From NCBI RefSeq assembly GCF_018860365.1, contig NZ_JAHKPO010000029.1, positions 62,001-126,000 on the forward strand: 64,000 nt of DNA, given 5' to 3'. Made by a program: the position numbers and the translations under genes. The stretch is from Arenibacter algicola (GTDB lineage Bacteria; Bacteroidota; Bacteroidia; Flavobacteriales; Flavobacteriaceae). The notes below the pieces were generated by a model, which worked only from the letters and a program-made list of their open reading frames with translations, made no database searches and was not told the origin of the DNA. Shown piece by piece: positions 52,274-61,761 of the stretch (the stretch's first letter is position 1; each line of letters begins with the position of its first letter).

Positions 52274-53395
52274 ATGGAATCTCAAAACAGAACATTTTTA
52301 CCTTACGGAGATAGTCTAAGAGTATTAATTGCACACTCAGAATTGTCTGCTTCCAACCATAGATCAATTTTAAACAATAAAGGAATCTTTTTAGGGGATT
52401 ATGATAAGAATAATACTGTACCGGCGCTAATGAAGCTTTTACTGGATCCTTCAGAATTTCAAGAATTGATTGACCTCCAATCCTCAAAAGAGGATAATGA
52501 AAAATTTAGAACCTTAAAATTACCGTGGAAGAGTAATACTGATTTATTAGAGAATATCCCTGAAAACTTTAACCTAAATAAGCTAATTAAAGAAAGCACT
52601 TCATATAGTCCAACATTTAAAGTTATTGGTTCACCTCAATTTAAGCCAATTAATGGGGATAGAAACAAGATACTATTGGAATATATTGTTGAACGACAAA
52701 ACAATACCAAAGGGTGGGACGAGCTCCGAACTCAACATAAAGGAAGCCTTACCCTTGAAAAAACCTCAGATGGTGGCCTTCAACTTATTCTAACAAAAAC
52801 TCATACCGCTAAAGAGACTAATGAATTAGGAGAGGCTGTGTTAAAAAATCTTAAATCTCATTTTAAAAAAGAAAATTATATTTCAAATGAGGATGATTTC
52901 GAAAGGATACTATTCAATCATTTTCTTAATGAAAATAGATATCAATTTTTAGTGGGTTTTACAAATCCTTTTCACGGTTCAATTGATTTTATCAAACTTA
53001 CTGATTTGACTGTTAGTCCAGATTCAAAAATAGTCCCACCTAAAGAAATTAAAGAATTTTTAGATGGTATAAACAAACTAAGACTACAAGGTGAAGCTCT
53101 ACAGCAACATATGTTGATATCAAAAAAAGAATATCATGACAGAATAGTTTTTAGCTCCTTAACCATAAGATATAAATTCATGTTTGCAGAAGCTCGTGGC
53201 ACTTGCGTAGTAGAATTCGTTTTTTCTGATTATGAAGATCAACAAAATAAAGATGCAGAATTCCAGTTTTATATTCAATCTATATCTCTAGAAAGAGCCT
53301 ACCGACAGCACGCCAATAAACAAAAGGTCCGTAAGTTTTTAAATACAGCAATAGAAACGCAAAAGATATTTTTATATGAAAAATATAAGGTTTGA
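52274..53395 (+). CDS. GapS4b-like protein
   Basis: A 373-residue soluble protein. The N-terminus (LPYGDSLRVLIAHSEL, then LNNKGIFLGDYDKNNTVPALMKLLL and LLDPSEFQEL) fits what is known of GapS4b proteins, the partner of the GapS4a nuclease. The remainder is alpha/beta with no catalytic motif that I can name. It begins 3 bp after the gapS4a-like gene, closes the island, and is followed by the opposite-strand regulator. Confidence 0.55.
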   Translation: MESQNRTFLPYGDSLRVLIAHSELSASNHRSILNNKGIFLGDYDKNNTVPALMKLLLDPSEFQELIDLQSSKEDNEKFRTLKLPWKSNTDLLENIPENFNLNKLIKESTSYSPTFKVIGSPQFKPINGDRNKILLEYIVERQNNTKGWDELRTQHKGSLTLEKTSDGGLQLILTKTHTAKETNELGEAVLKNLKSHFKKENYISNEDDFERILFNHFLNENRYQFLVGFTNPFHGSIDFIKLTDLTVSPDSKIVPPKEIKEFLDGINKLRLQGEALQQHMLISKKEYHDRIVFSSLTIRYKFMFAEARGTCVVEFVFSDYEDQQNKDAEFQFYIQSISLERAYRQHANKQKVRKFLNTAIETQKIFLYEKYKV

Positions 53396-53482
53396 GACCA
53401 TGAAAATTTAAAAAAAGAAATAATTTTTTATAATATCAGCTGACTCCAGAAAAATTTCGCCACGCTATTACGCAATCTATTT

Positions 53483-53881
53483 TTAAATCTTCTTCTTAAA
53501 CTCTGTTAAGGCGTTTACAATGGCGGATTCCAAATCCTTGTATTCCTCTTGAACATCGGTCTGGTACACCACATTCTCCCCAATATTGTCTTTAGGAATA
53601 AACTCGTTGTCCTCTGTAAGAATCCATGCTGGATTATACCCTAGCGAGTAATAATATAAAACCAATTTTATAGTAGTCAGGGATATGGCCCCGCGTTCTA
53701 CATTGACCAAGGTATTATAGTCCATATCAAAACGTTCGGTTATCGATTTAATGGAAAACTCGCTTGAACGTTTATTGCCGGTATCCTTTTCTATCAGCTC
53801 TTCGCGAATCATCCTTAAACGTTCGCTGATGTATGCGAAATCCTCAGTAGAGGCTCTCATCATCTCGTCAATATCTTTCAT
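53483..53881 (-). CDS. XRE-family helix-turn-helix regulator
   Basis: A 132-residue protein. A helix-turn-helix is seen at about residues 20-75 (ISERLRMIREEL, then SIKSITERFDMDYNTLVNVERG, then LVLYYYSLGYNPAWIL), followed by an acidic linker and C-terminal helix. It lies 21 bp after the coupling-protein gene in the same direction and may control ICE genes; the start of the gene is typical for XRE proteins in Bacteroidota. Confidence 0.8.
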   Translation of the reverse strand: MKDIDEMMRASTEDFAYISERLRMIREELIEKDTGNKRSSEFSIKSITERFDMDYNTLVNVERGAISLTTIKLVLYYYSLGYNPAWILTEDNEFIPKDNIGENVVYQTDVQEEYKDLESAIVNALTEFKKKI

Positions 53882-53902
53882 GTTTTTAATTTTAAATATA
53901 GA

Positions 53903-56419
53903 TTATTCCTTATACATTTCTATAGGATAGCTCGACAATAAACTTTCCAAAGAATCAGTAAATACGTCTGTTTGAGTAACCGCCGAAACGCTTTCAAAAG
54001 TAGGTGTTTCATATTGCCTGCGAAAGGCATCTGCCAACTCCCTACTGGATTTACTGCGGTATTTCTTCATAAAATCTTTTGCAATGACCTCATCCTTTTC
54101 CAAGGATACCGCTATTTTATCGCCAATTTTGTGTTCGTCAAAAATAGCCAACTTTGGTTTATTTCCAGTACAATGAACATATTCCCGTTCAACAAGCTCA
54201 TTGATATCTTTGATCACCTTTAAAAAATTAGCATCCAGAATCCTATCTATTTCCTTGTCTATATACATGCGATTTACCAACGCAGTAATATAGTGCTCTA
54301 TATGTTGTGTTGAACCGGAATCATCCTTTGTCAATTCCTCCAATTTTTGTAGATGGTCGAACAATTTTAGCTCATGGGCTAAAGGAACGAACTGCATTTG
54401 TTTTATATGATTATCGTATTGATCTGCTGCAAACTCCTTAATGTAAATCGTATAAAAGTGCAAATAATTCGTTTGACCAAAATCAAGATTTCTCACAACA
54501 TCAAAAAAGTCAAGCCTGTGTATCAGCTTCATTTTGGCGTCAACCAATTCCTGATGGTTTTCACTTTTAAATTTGGTATGTACGGGCATATCGTATTTCC
54601 CTTGTATCTTTTTGGATTCCATATTCGGTTTTAACAACCCATAACACAGTTTTTGTTCAATAGGGTTTTCAAAGGTGTCGGCTACAATGCCCCCAAAATA
54701 ACCTGTAGACATACTGGTAATCTTGCTTTTTGGCAACAATTCCGAAAGAATGGTACTGAAATTGACTGTGGTATCGTTATTGGATATTGCCTTGCTTTTT
54801 TTTCCTTGATGGATGCGTCCGAATATCTCACTGATCCTTCGGGCCGTTTCCCCTTTTGCAGCTCCACTGAACACATTGGAGCAGTTGTCAAAGATGACCT
54901 CCGCCAGTTCCCTGCCGTAATCGGCTATCAATTGTGTAATGCTCTGTATCCCCAGTACCGTGGCAACATAATGGGACCTTCCGGTATCGATTATCTTGCG
55001 AAGTCCCATAATGAAAACGGTTGGGAGTTCATCCAGGATAAGACCCAAAGGCCTACAGCCAGGTTTATTTACCACTTGCAAAACCTTATTAATATAGAGT
55101 CCTATTGGAGCGGCATAGATTTCGGAACGGTCCGGATTATTTTGAATACAGACTATTTTAGGTTTTTGCGGGTTATTGATGTCCAAACGAAAATCGTTGC
55201 CTGTCATGATAAAATAGATTTCCTTGCTGGCCAACATGGAAAGTGATATTTGGGCGCTTGCGGTCTGACCGGCCAACTGCTGGCCCGCTTGCCGCTCCAT
55301 GGCATCCTTGAAAGGAATCATCAGACTACGGACTTCTACTTCCCTCATCATAATTTCCAACAAGTATTCAATGTTTATTGTAGATAACGTTATGACATGT
55401 GGCAAAGTGCAGATATTCTCACCTGTCTCCTCGGATTTTTTCTTCAAGTACCAGATCAGCCCCGAAACAAAACTAATGGCACTTTTTGAAAAGAAATCAC
55501 TGCGCTTTATCCAATCTTTGTTCAGATTTTTCATGATAATTGTAGCAGCATCTGCGGCATCGGTCTGGTTTCGCATTAAATATGGGTCGATAGGGTTACA
55601 GCGATGCGATTTTTCTATATTGTCAAAACTCAAGGTATAAAACTCGGGTAGTTTGGATTTTTCTTGAACATCGTTTGTGCGCTCCTTTTTTCTGCGCCAA
55701 TAGTTGTAGGCCACCTTACTAAGCGTATCGAACTTAAAATCATAAATCAATAGCGTAAAGTTCTTTTCTATCATTTGCTCTATAATCTCTTCGATCAGCG
55801 CGAAGGATTTTCCACTACCTGGTGTACCTATAACCAATAAGGCCCGGAACAAGTTGACAAAATTTATCCACCCTTTCCTTAGTTGCCCTTGGTAATGGTA
55901 TTCATAGGGAATGTTTACGGAATACTCTGTATCTATGAATTCTTCCATCTGCTGAAATGTTTCGTTCCGATCGTTAAAAGGGTCATCCTCGGCATCATTG
56001 ACAAAGTCCATCACTTGGAAAATATGTACCGAACCAGAAACAGAAAACAGGAAACCGATATTATATAAAATCAAAGAGCACCAGAGCAAACTGATTTGGG
56101 AAGGTTTAAAATATCCTGTTATAAATAACAGTACACAGCCAATTCCAAAATACGTTAGGCCGGTCAAAAATGATTTGTCCTCTTTTTTTCTGGGATTATA
56201 TAGCATAACCGAACCTAAAATGAACATCAATAATATTGTTCTTCCGGGTAAGGGCTCTTGCAAAGGCTTAAATCGAATAAGGAAATCATGTATGATTTGT
56301 GAAAGTTGTGAATCACATTCCAGATATTGCACGATCGGGTAATAGGAAATAAAGCCTATAATAGCAAAAAAGGTTACCGAAAGTAGCATGGCCGAGAATG
56401 CCAGATTCTTGTCGTTCAT
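53903..56419 (-). CDS. Type IV coupling protein (VirD4/TraG-type, MobC of Bacteroides)
   Basis: An 838-residue inner-membrane ATPase. About four hydrophobic helices are found in the first 135 residues. The Walker A motif GTPGSGKSFALIEE is near residue 198 and a Walker B-like LGLILDELPTVF near 455. It brings the relaxase-DNA complex to the Tra channel. It belongs to the same transfer system as the relaxase at 41644, from which it is now separated by the defence island. Confidence 0.92.
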   Translation of the reverse strand: MNDKNLAFSAMLLSVTFFAIIGFISYYPIVQYLECDSQLSQIIHDFLIRFKPLQEPLPGRTILLMFILGSVMLYNPRKKEDKSFLTGLTYFGIGCVLLFITGYFKPSQISLLWCSLILYNIGFLFSVSGSVHIFQVMDFVNDAEDDPFNDRNETFQQMEEFIDTEYSVNIPYEYHYQGQLRKGWINFVNLFRALLVIGTPGSGKSFALIEEIIEQMIEKNFTLLIYDFKFDTLSKVAYNYWRRKKERTNDVQEKSKLPEFYTLSFDNIEKSHRCNPIDPYLMRNQTDAADAATIIMKNLNKDWIKRSDFFSKSAISFVSGLIWYLKKKSEETGENICTLPHVITLSTINIEYLLEIMMREVEVRSLMIPFKDAMERQAGQQLAGQTASAQISLSMLASKEIYFIMTGNDFRLDINNPQKPKIVCIQNNPDRSEIYAAPIGLYINKVLQVVNKPGCRPLGLILDELPTVFIMGLRKIIDTGRSHYVATVLGIQSITQLIADYGRELAEVIFDNCSNVFSGAAKGETARRISEIFGRIHQGKKSKAISNNDTTVNFSTILSELLPKSKITSMSTGYFGGIVADTFENPIEQKLCYGLLKPNMESKKIQGKYDMPVHTKFKSENHQELVDAKMKLIHRLDFFDVVRNLDFGQTNYLHFYTIYIKEFAADQYDNHIKQMQFVPLAHELKLFDHLQKLEELTKDDSGSTQHIEHYITALVNRMYIDKEIDRILDANFLKVIKDINELVEREYVHCTGNKPKLAIFDEHKIGDKIAVSLEKDEVIAKDFMKKYRSKSSRELADAFRRQYETPTFESVSAVTQTDVFTDSLESLLSSYPIEMYKE

Positions 56420-56495
56420 AATGTAATCAGAGTGTTAGAGAAACTTACCTAGTACAGATTGTCCTTTAATTCTTCTGATAAGGGGTCCATGAGTA

Positions 56496-58052
56496 TCATT
56501 CTATCAAGTTTTGTAAGTTATTGTTATTCTTTATTTCCCATTTCTTTTTTTCAGGAGTAAGGGGAGCATTTTTCTTTAAATGCGCCCTGATTTCCGAAAA
56601 GGGAATGGTATAGCTAAATTTCAATCCAAAATCGCATTCCACGCTGTTGCTATTTATTGATTTTATGATACCAAGGTTAGGTGCGCCTTCAGGCCCTTTG
56701 GTTGTTTTCAATTCAATTTGATCACCGATGACCATAGCATTCGGGTTGAGGGTCTCCATTTTAACATATTTCACCTTCTTGGAATCCCTTAGGTCATCGT
56801 TCCAATCCTTTCCCTTGGATTTGTGGATAGTTGCCTTAAACGGGAGATAAAGTTCGTTAATGGTCTCTAACAGGATTTTGAAGAGATTTTTTTCTCCGTC
56901 AATATGAATGGTATTAAAAACTTCTGCTAAGGAAAATTCCAATATAATCCTGTCCGTAGATCTTACCCATTCGATAGAATTCGACATAAGTTTATCCCAT
57001 CCTAGTTGGGACGTTAATTTTTCCTCCAGCAAGGTGATATGATTGGTCAATTGAGCCTGAACTTTTGTGGTGTAGTTGATATTAAGGCTTACATTTCCGT
57101 GGTTGTATGAACTTTCCAAATATACATTTGGATTAAAACGGTTGATAAGGTTGGTAAATAACTTTAGGTCAAACTCGAAACCTTTGATATCATTGTCCAT
57201 TATGGATACCAGGGATACACCGTTTGACTTTAGGTAATCTTCGGTTAACTGACCGAAGAACTCTAACTTTTTTTGATACACGTTGCCACTAAAGGATACA
57301 TAAAAATTATCTGGACCACCATATAGTTCATGGTAGGAGAGGAGGTCTATCCCGCTTTCCGCTACTATAATTTTTGAAGGATGCTTGATGGGGTTGGAAT
57401 AAAATAGGAAATGATCTTTTTGGTTCAAGACTAGGCGAAACTTTTTAATTTTATTGTCTCTACTGCTCTTATATGTTTTATTGTAGAGGATATAATTTTG
57501 GGGATGGTCGTTCAAATCGTACTTTGGAAAGGCAATATTGGCGTTTTTATTGCTTATATCCCTTATGGAATAGGCATTTAGCAAACGGCCTTGAAACAAT
57601 GGATCGTCAATTGTGGTCTTTGATATACAACGTTGCTGCCTTAGATAATGTGAGTTTCGCAATGGAACGATATTAAAATTTTCCTCCAAGGTTTTCCTTA
57701 CTAACTTGGAACTTCGAACTTTCATAGGGGTATTTTCCATATAACCAATCCCATTCACTATTTCGAGACCGGCCTGAACGGCTTTAAAAAAATTAATGTT
57801 ACGCTTCATCAAGTACATAAAGAAAAGCCCTTTGTCCTGGGAATCATTTCGGTTAAAATAGGTTACGGGTTCCCTGGCCATTTGTAGTACAATGCGATCT
57901 TTGTCGTTCTTAAATTCCATGGAACCTGCACTTTTTTTTATCAATTTGTACCCATTTTGATGTAAGTACATCGGAAAATTGACCTCGGAATTGATTTTTG
58001 AAATCAATCTTTTATAATATTCAGGGTCATCTATGTAGTTAGGACTTTGCAT
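56496..58052 (-). CDS. TOPRIM-domain primase-like protein (DUF3991 type)
   Basis: A 518-residue protein. The first 120 residues resemble the CHC2-derived part of primases without zinc Cys (FPMYLHQNGYKLIKKSAG, MYLMKRN). A TOPRIM domain follows with IIVAESGIDLLSY (the conserved Glu, about 228) and SIMDNDIKGFE (the DxD, about 280). It could prime synthesis of the incoming strand after transfer. The C-terminal region has no known motif. Confidence 0.72.
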   Translation of the reverse strand: MQSPNYIDDPEYYKRLISKINSEVNFPMYLHQNGYKLIKKSAGSMEFKNDKDRIVLQMAREPVTYFNRNDSQDKGLFFMYLMKRNINFFKAVQAGLEIVNGIGYMENTPMKVRSSKLVRKTLEENFNIVPLRNSHYLRQQRCISKTTIDDPLFQGRLLNAYSIRDISNKNANIAFPKYDLNDHPQNYILYNKTYKSSRDNKIKKFRLVLNQKDHFLFYSNPIKHPSKIIVAESGIDLLSYHELYGGPDNFYVSFSGNVYQKKLEFFGQLTEDYLKSNGVSLVSIMDNDIKGFEFDLKLFTNLINRFNPNVYLESSYNHGNVSLNINYTTKVQAQLTNHITLLEEKLTSQLGWDKLMSNSIEWVRSTDRIILEFSLAEVFNTIHIDGEKNLFKILLETINELYLPFKATIHKSKGKDWNDDLRDSKKVKYVKMETLNPNAMVIGDQIELKTTKGPEGAPNLGIIKSINSNSVECDFGLKFSYTIPFSEIRAHLKKNAPLTPEKKKWEIKNNNNLQNLIE

Positions 58053-58064
58053 AGGAAGGATGTA

Positions 58065-58097
58065 AAATGGCCGACATGCTTGGCGTGTCGGCCATTT
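58065..58097 (-). terminator. Strong hairpin between two ICE genes
   Basis: AAATGGCCGACA and TGTCGGCCATTT form a perfect 12-bp stem with a 9-base loop between the DUF3945 and TOPRIM genes. A short T-run follows on the minus strand (CATTTTAC). Likely a terminator or attenuator that sets the level of the downstream TOPRIM gene. Confidence 0.65.
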
Positions 58098-58119
58098 GCT
58101 TGAATTAGTATAAACTGAG

Positions 58120-58962
58120 TTACATGCTTATGGCGTTTTTAGGCTGTTTCTTTTTTTTTTCGCCGTCAATGGTTTTGTTCTCCTTGGCCTCCTTATCCAA
58201 AACAATGGTTTTGTCCAAATTTTTGTAAAGAAAACGTTGGTTTTTAGCACTCCATCGAACCATATAGGTCAAAGGTCCTTTTTGTGTCTTTCGAATGGTG
58301 ATCTTCACTTCTTCCCCTTTGTTCAAAATATCTGCCTGTTGTTTGGTCAATATTTGGCCCAGAACATACATATTTGCAGACACAGCCGATTTTGTACGGA
58401 TATCGTTCAGTTTTGGCTCGTAATAGGCCAGTTTTTGGAAGGTATCTCCGCTCAAGGAAGTTCCGGTAAACTGAATGGTCTTGCCTTCCTTTACCATGTC
58501 ATGGTATTCATCCTTGGTAAATTGATATTGAAAGGCGTTGGCATCTTCAAGTTTAACCTGTTCCTTACGTTTGATCTGTACATCCAGTCTGGAACCGTAA
58601 GTGGAGTTGTATAGCATTTGGACCATCTTGACCGTTTCCTTTAATTTGCCATCATTGATGTATGTTGTCTCGATCAACTGCTCCCTACCTTCTAGAATCG
58701 ACTCTTGAATGTTGGGTTCCAACTTCTCAAAACTTATGTAAGCGCCTTCCAAACGTCTTTTTACATCGGCCTCGGCAAATTGTTGGTCTTTGTTTTTTAG
58801 AATTTCCACATTTCTGCTGTCCTTCAACATTTCAAAAGATGGATTATTACCGGCTTTTATTTTGAAGGTTTTATCGTCTATGGATATTGCTTCGGCCTTT
58901 TGCCAAACTTGATTGACATTAACGAATACTTTTTGAATCGTGTTTTCTACTTGATTTTCCAT
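58120..58962 (-). CDS. DUF3945-type protein of the ICE backbone
   Basis: A 280-residue protein of the DUF3945/DUF4099 group carried by Bacteroidota ICEs next to DNA-processing genes. Segments such as FQYQFTKDEYHDMVKEGKTI, GTSLSGDTFQKLAYYEPKLN and LTKQQADILNKGEEVKITI are repeated-module-like. The end is very basic. It may bind DNA; the role is unknown. A strong hairpin follows its stop. Confidence 0.68.
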   Translation of the reverse strand: MENQVENTIQKVFVNVNQVWQKAEAISIDDKTFKIKAGNNPSFEMLKDSRNVEILKNKDQQFAEADVKRRLEGAYISFEKLEPNIQESILEGREQLIETTYINDGKLKETVKMVQMLYNSTYGSRLDVQIKRKEQVKLEDANAFQYQFTKDEYHDMVKEGKTIQFTGTSLSGDTFQKLAYYEPKLNDIRTKSAVSANMYVLGQILTKQQADILNKGEEVKITIRKTQKGPLTYMVRWSAKNQRFLYKNLDKTIVLDKEAKENKTIDGEKKKKQPKNAISM

Positions 58963-58981
58963 TTTTGAGTGATTTTTAATT

Positions 58982-59054
58982 GTTACGGAATTTGAATTTG
59001 TTACTTTTGAATAACTTTCGAATCAGGAGTGATTTGTGAGTTACGGAATTTGAA
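58982..59054. repeat. Short direct repeat before the DUF3945 gene
   Basis: GTTACGGAATTTGAA occurs at 58982-58996 and 59040-59054, 58 bp apart, in the leader of the minus-strand DUF3945 gene. Possible operator pair or duplication trace. Confidence 0.6.
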
Positions 59055-59060
59055 GGAAAG

Positions 59061-59080
59061 AGGGCGGGAGCGCCCTTTTT
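59061..59080. terminator. Terminator after the degenerate TOPRIM gene
   Basis: AGGGCG, GGAG, CGCCCT form a 6-bp GC-rich stem with 4-base loop; T-rich sequence is present on both sides (stronger on the plus strand). Placed just after the stop of the gene at 59086. Confidence 0.5.
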
Positions 59081-59085
59081 CCATT

Positions 59086-60309
59086 TTATAGGGCAATCCT
59101 ATATTCTTTCAATTCTACCTCCTTCCTTTCATTAACTTGATTTTGAGAATTTTCCCATTCAGTATACCAATTGTCAGACTTTGGCTTTAGAATATCTATC
59201 GTCTTGTTCAGGTAGTTTTTGTAATACGACCACACCAATAATTTAATGGCGTTGGATTCAATGGGTAAACGGACTTTAATGTCTTCATTATCCTTGGAAA
59301 CCAGAATACTGTATTTGTTCAGCCTGTTTTGGTCTATGATTTTGTTGAAATTCAAAAAGCTTTGGGCCAAGTCTTGGTTAAAGCGTCTGGTATGGTCGTA
59401 AAAGCGGGAGAAGGATTTTTCCTTTCCCATGGGGAAGCGTAATAGTATATCCCTATCGGTCAAGGTCAAATTAAAATCGGAATCCTTTGTATATGATATA
59501 AAATGGAGGTCCCGCAAATAGCCCTCTATTTTTTTATTTCCCGTGAAGCTTAAAAAGAGTTTGTCCACTTTCGTAAGCCTTTGTATCTGGAAAAGTATAT
59601 CGGTCGTCTGGGAATTTATCGCTCCCAATGCCATGTATACTACATTTTTTAATTGGAATTTTTTATGGAATGCCAAAGCTTCCTTAGGATCTTTAAAAAG
59701 AAAAAGGCCCTCTATTCTCTTTGGAATATTGGAGTACCAAAGGGAGTGTTTTATAGCTGATTCTTTATAAGGGACTACTTCTTTGTCCGTATCTAGGAAA
59801 TATCCGCAGACCTCGTTCTGCAGATTGAACAAAGGAAATAGCGGACCACCTTCATGATTTTGGAAAACACGCCCCGAAAAGGGAATAGAGCTTTCCACAC
59901 CATGATATAGGTCTTTGGAAGTATCTTGGAGTGGTGACCTGTAAGATAGAAAGTGATTATAATCCTTTGGTACTATTTTTAGAGTGGATTCCGGGTTATT
60001 GGATATTAGAAGGGTTATGGTTTCCAATACTTTGTTATATAGGCTATCTACCTTATCCCATATCAGTTCCTTGCCGATTCCTTCAACTTTTGATACATGC
60101 TCAGTAATTAGGTCGGAGGCGGATAGTTTTTCCTGTGGCCGTTGCACCTTATAATAAAAATATCCTTTTTCGGTATTTATGATCACATAGTGCTCACCAC
60201 CGTTCTTAAGTATAAGGTGGGTATTTTCGGATTGCACAACTCGGTACCCCAAATGTTCAAAGAGATTTGGAAGGTGTATTAGGTGGTCTTCTATAAGCCA
60301 GTTGTTCAT
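59086..60309 (-). CDS. Primase-like protein with degenerate TOPRIM domain
   Basis: A 407-residue protein related in layout to the TOPRIM protein at 56496: LPNLFEHLGYRVVQSENTH at the start, a middle part (PLFPLFNLQNEVCGYFLD) and a TOPRIM-like region (GLFLFKDPKEALAFHKKF, then KLFLSFTGNKKIEGY). The conserved Glu and DxD appear replaced (FKDP and SFTG), so it is probably not a catalyst and may be a structural or DNA-binding paralogue. Divergent from the M23 gene. Confidence 0.6.
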   Translation of the reverse strand: MNNWLIEDHLIHLPNLFEHLGYRVVQSENTHLILKNGGEHYVIINTEKGYFYYKVQRPQEKLSASDLITEHVSKVEGIGKELIWDKVDSLYNKVLETITLLISNNPESTLKIVPKDYNHFLSYRSPLQDTSKDLYHGVESSIPFSGRVFQNHEGGPLFPLFNLQNEVCGYFLDTDKEVVPYKESAIKHSLWYSNIPKRIEGLFLFKDPKEALAFHKKFQLKNVVYMALGAINSQTTDILFQIQRLTKVDKLFLSFTGNKKIEGYLRDLHFISYTKDSDFNLTLTDRDILLRFPMGKEKSFSRFYDHTRRFNQDLAQSFLNFNKIIDQNRLNKYSILVSKDNEDIKVRLPIESNAIKLLVWSYYKNYLNKTIDILKPKSDNWYTEWENSQNQVNERKEVELKEYRIAL

Positions 60310-60370
60310 CTTATTCTGATAATTTGTTTATTTGTATATAAATAGTAATTTTGCTTATAAATACAAATAT

Positions 60371-61210
60371 ATGATTTTTTTTGAATCTACAATTTTTTGG
60401 AGGAAAAAAGTAGGTGTCACCAAACCAAAGTCAGCTAAAACCTTTGGAAAAAAAGAATTCGCCTATTTTCTTTTTTTAATCATTATGAGCCTGTTCTATA
60501 TAATTTGGTACGGCTTTGGTATTTCAACTCAACGACTTGAGGATACCACGGTCACAATGGACCTTTATGAAGAACGACTTAAAATTAATCTAGGATCTAC
60601 GTTAACGGATTCGCACCTTGTAGAAAGGGAACGTAATCAGTTGCTAATGGCAATTGAAGAACGAATAGTTACATTTTTATACCAAATTCCTGATTTTTCC
60701 TATATCGGTTCTTTAGAGACATACCTAAAATACCGACCTCAGTTGCTAGAGCAATTTCCATCTGCAGTTCCGTTGGAGAAAGGCAACTATTCTGTTACGA
60801 GCAACTATGGCATTCGCATCCATCCAATTTCTGAAAAAAAGAAAAAACACTATGGAATCGATTTGGCCACCGCGAGTGGAAAATATGTTTATGCATCGGC
60901 ATCAGGTACCATTAAGGATATCTTATATTCCAAAAAAGGCTATGGTACACATATTATCATTAAACATCGCTTCGGTTTTGAAACATTATATGGACATCTA
61001 AACAAGGTGCTTGTCCGAAAAGGGCAAAAAGTAAAACAACATGAAATCATTGGTACGGTGGGTAGTACTGGAAGTTCCACTGGAAACCATCTACACTATG
61101 AGATACTCAAGAACATGCTACAAATAGACCCAAAACTTTCATTCAACCTTAAGAAAAATATTTATACCCATTTAATTGAATCGAATACGACCGATAATGG
61201 GGTAGAGTGA
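60371..61210 (+). CDS. M23-family (LytM) peptidoglycan endopeptidase
   Basis: About 279 residues from the ATG at 60371 (a TTG at 60332 is possible but less likely). One transmembrane helix (about residues 33-53) anchors it; the C-terminal LytM domain (about 145-260) has HYGIDLA (H...D) and the closing HLHYE motif. Such enzymes open the cell wall for the transfer channel. Last ICE gene before the chromosomal flank; opposite in direction to the neighbouring genes. Confidence 0.87.
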   Translation: MIFFESTIFWRKKVGVTKPKSAKTFGKKEFAYFLFLIIMSLFYIIWYGFGISTQRLEDTTVTMDLYEERLKINLGSTLTDSHLVERERNQLLMAIEERIVTFLYQIPDFSYIGSLETYLKYRPQLLEQFPSAVPLEKGNYSVTSNYGIRIHPISEKKKKHYGIDLATASGKYVYASASGTIKDILYSKKGYGTHIIIKHRFGFETLYGHLNKVLVRKGQKVKQHEIIGTVGSTGSSTGNHLHYEILKNMLQIDPKLSFNLKKNIYTHLIESNTTDNGVE

Positions 61211-61761
61211 GAAAATTGGGTTAAGTACACTATTCTAAATCTAAGTATTACTACACTAAAAATAATAGCTAATACCTTCACATATCACCAGACGCTAGAA
61301 AAGGGTGTTTTTTTTGTTTATTGGAAAAAAAGACACAATAGCGCTCCAAGCAATTTCATGTAAATATGAAAGGTATGGGCGCATGCCAAAGATGATTTTA
61401 AATATCCTGATTATACCATTTTTCTAATTTGAAAAGTAGATTAATAACCATCAAAAGTAAATTCAACCTTGACCAAAACCACTTATATTCTTCGATTAGG
61501 ATAAAAAAATCTGGATAAAATAAAAATGTAAAAACGACATCATTTTGATTAAAGTAAGTTCAATTAGCAGGTTATTACGCATTTTCCCACCGATAGAACT
61601 AAGACTAAAATCAATTCATTACAAAAATGAGAGCCAAATAATTAGTGATAGGTCTTTTTGAAGCGAAAGCAATGTTATGTAAGTAAATTTTAGAATGTTG
61701 TACATATGTTGTACAGAGAAATAAAAAAAGGCTCTCGATTTCTCAAAAGCCTTGTTATTAC
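61211..61761. other. Probable right end of the ICE, non-coding
   Basis: About 550 bp, AT-rich, no ORF. It includes two TTGTACA copies (61698 to 61715) that could be integrase arm sites, and a terminator-like hairpin near the tRNA. The exact attachment site cannot be placed without the other end of the element. Confidence 0.45.
61723..61753 (-). terminator. Terminator of the tRNA-Met gene
   Basis: Read on the minus strand, AAGGCT (61753-61748) pairs with AGCCTT (61733-61728) and is followed by a run of T (61729-61723). It begins 9 bp after the 3' end of the tRNA. Confidence 0.7.

Noticed and set aside
61550-61575. Repeat-like AAGTTCAATTA near the ICE end
   Set aside because: Matches only the first 10-11 bases, partly those of the weakest array copy, and has no gene next to it.
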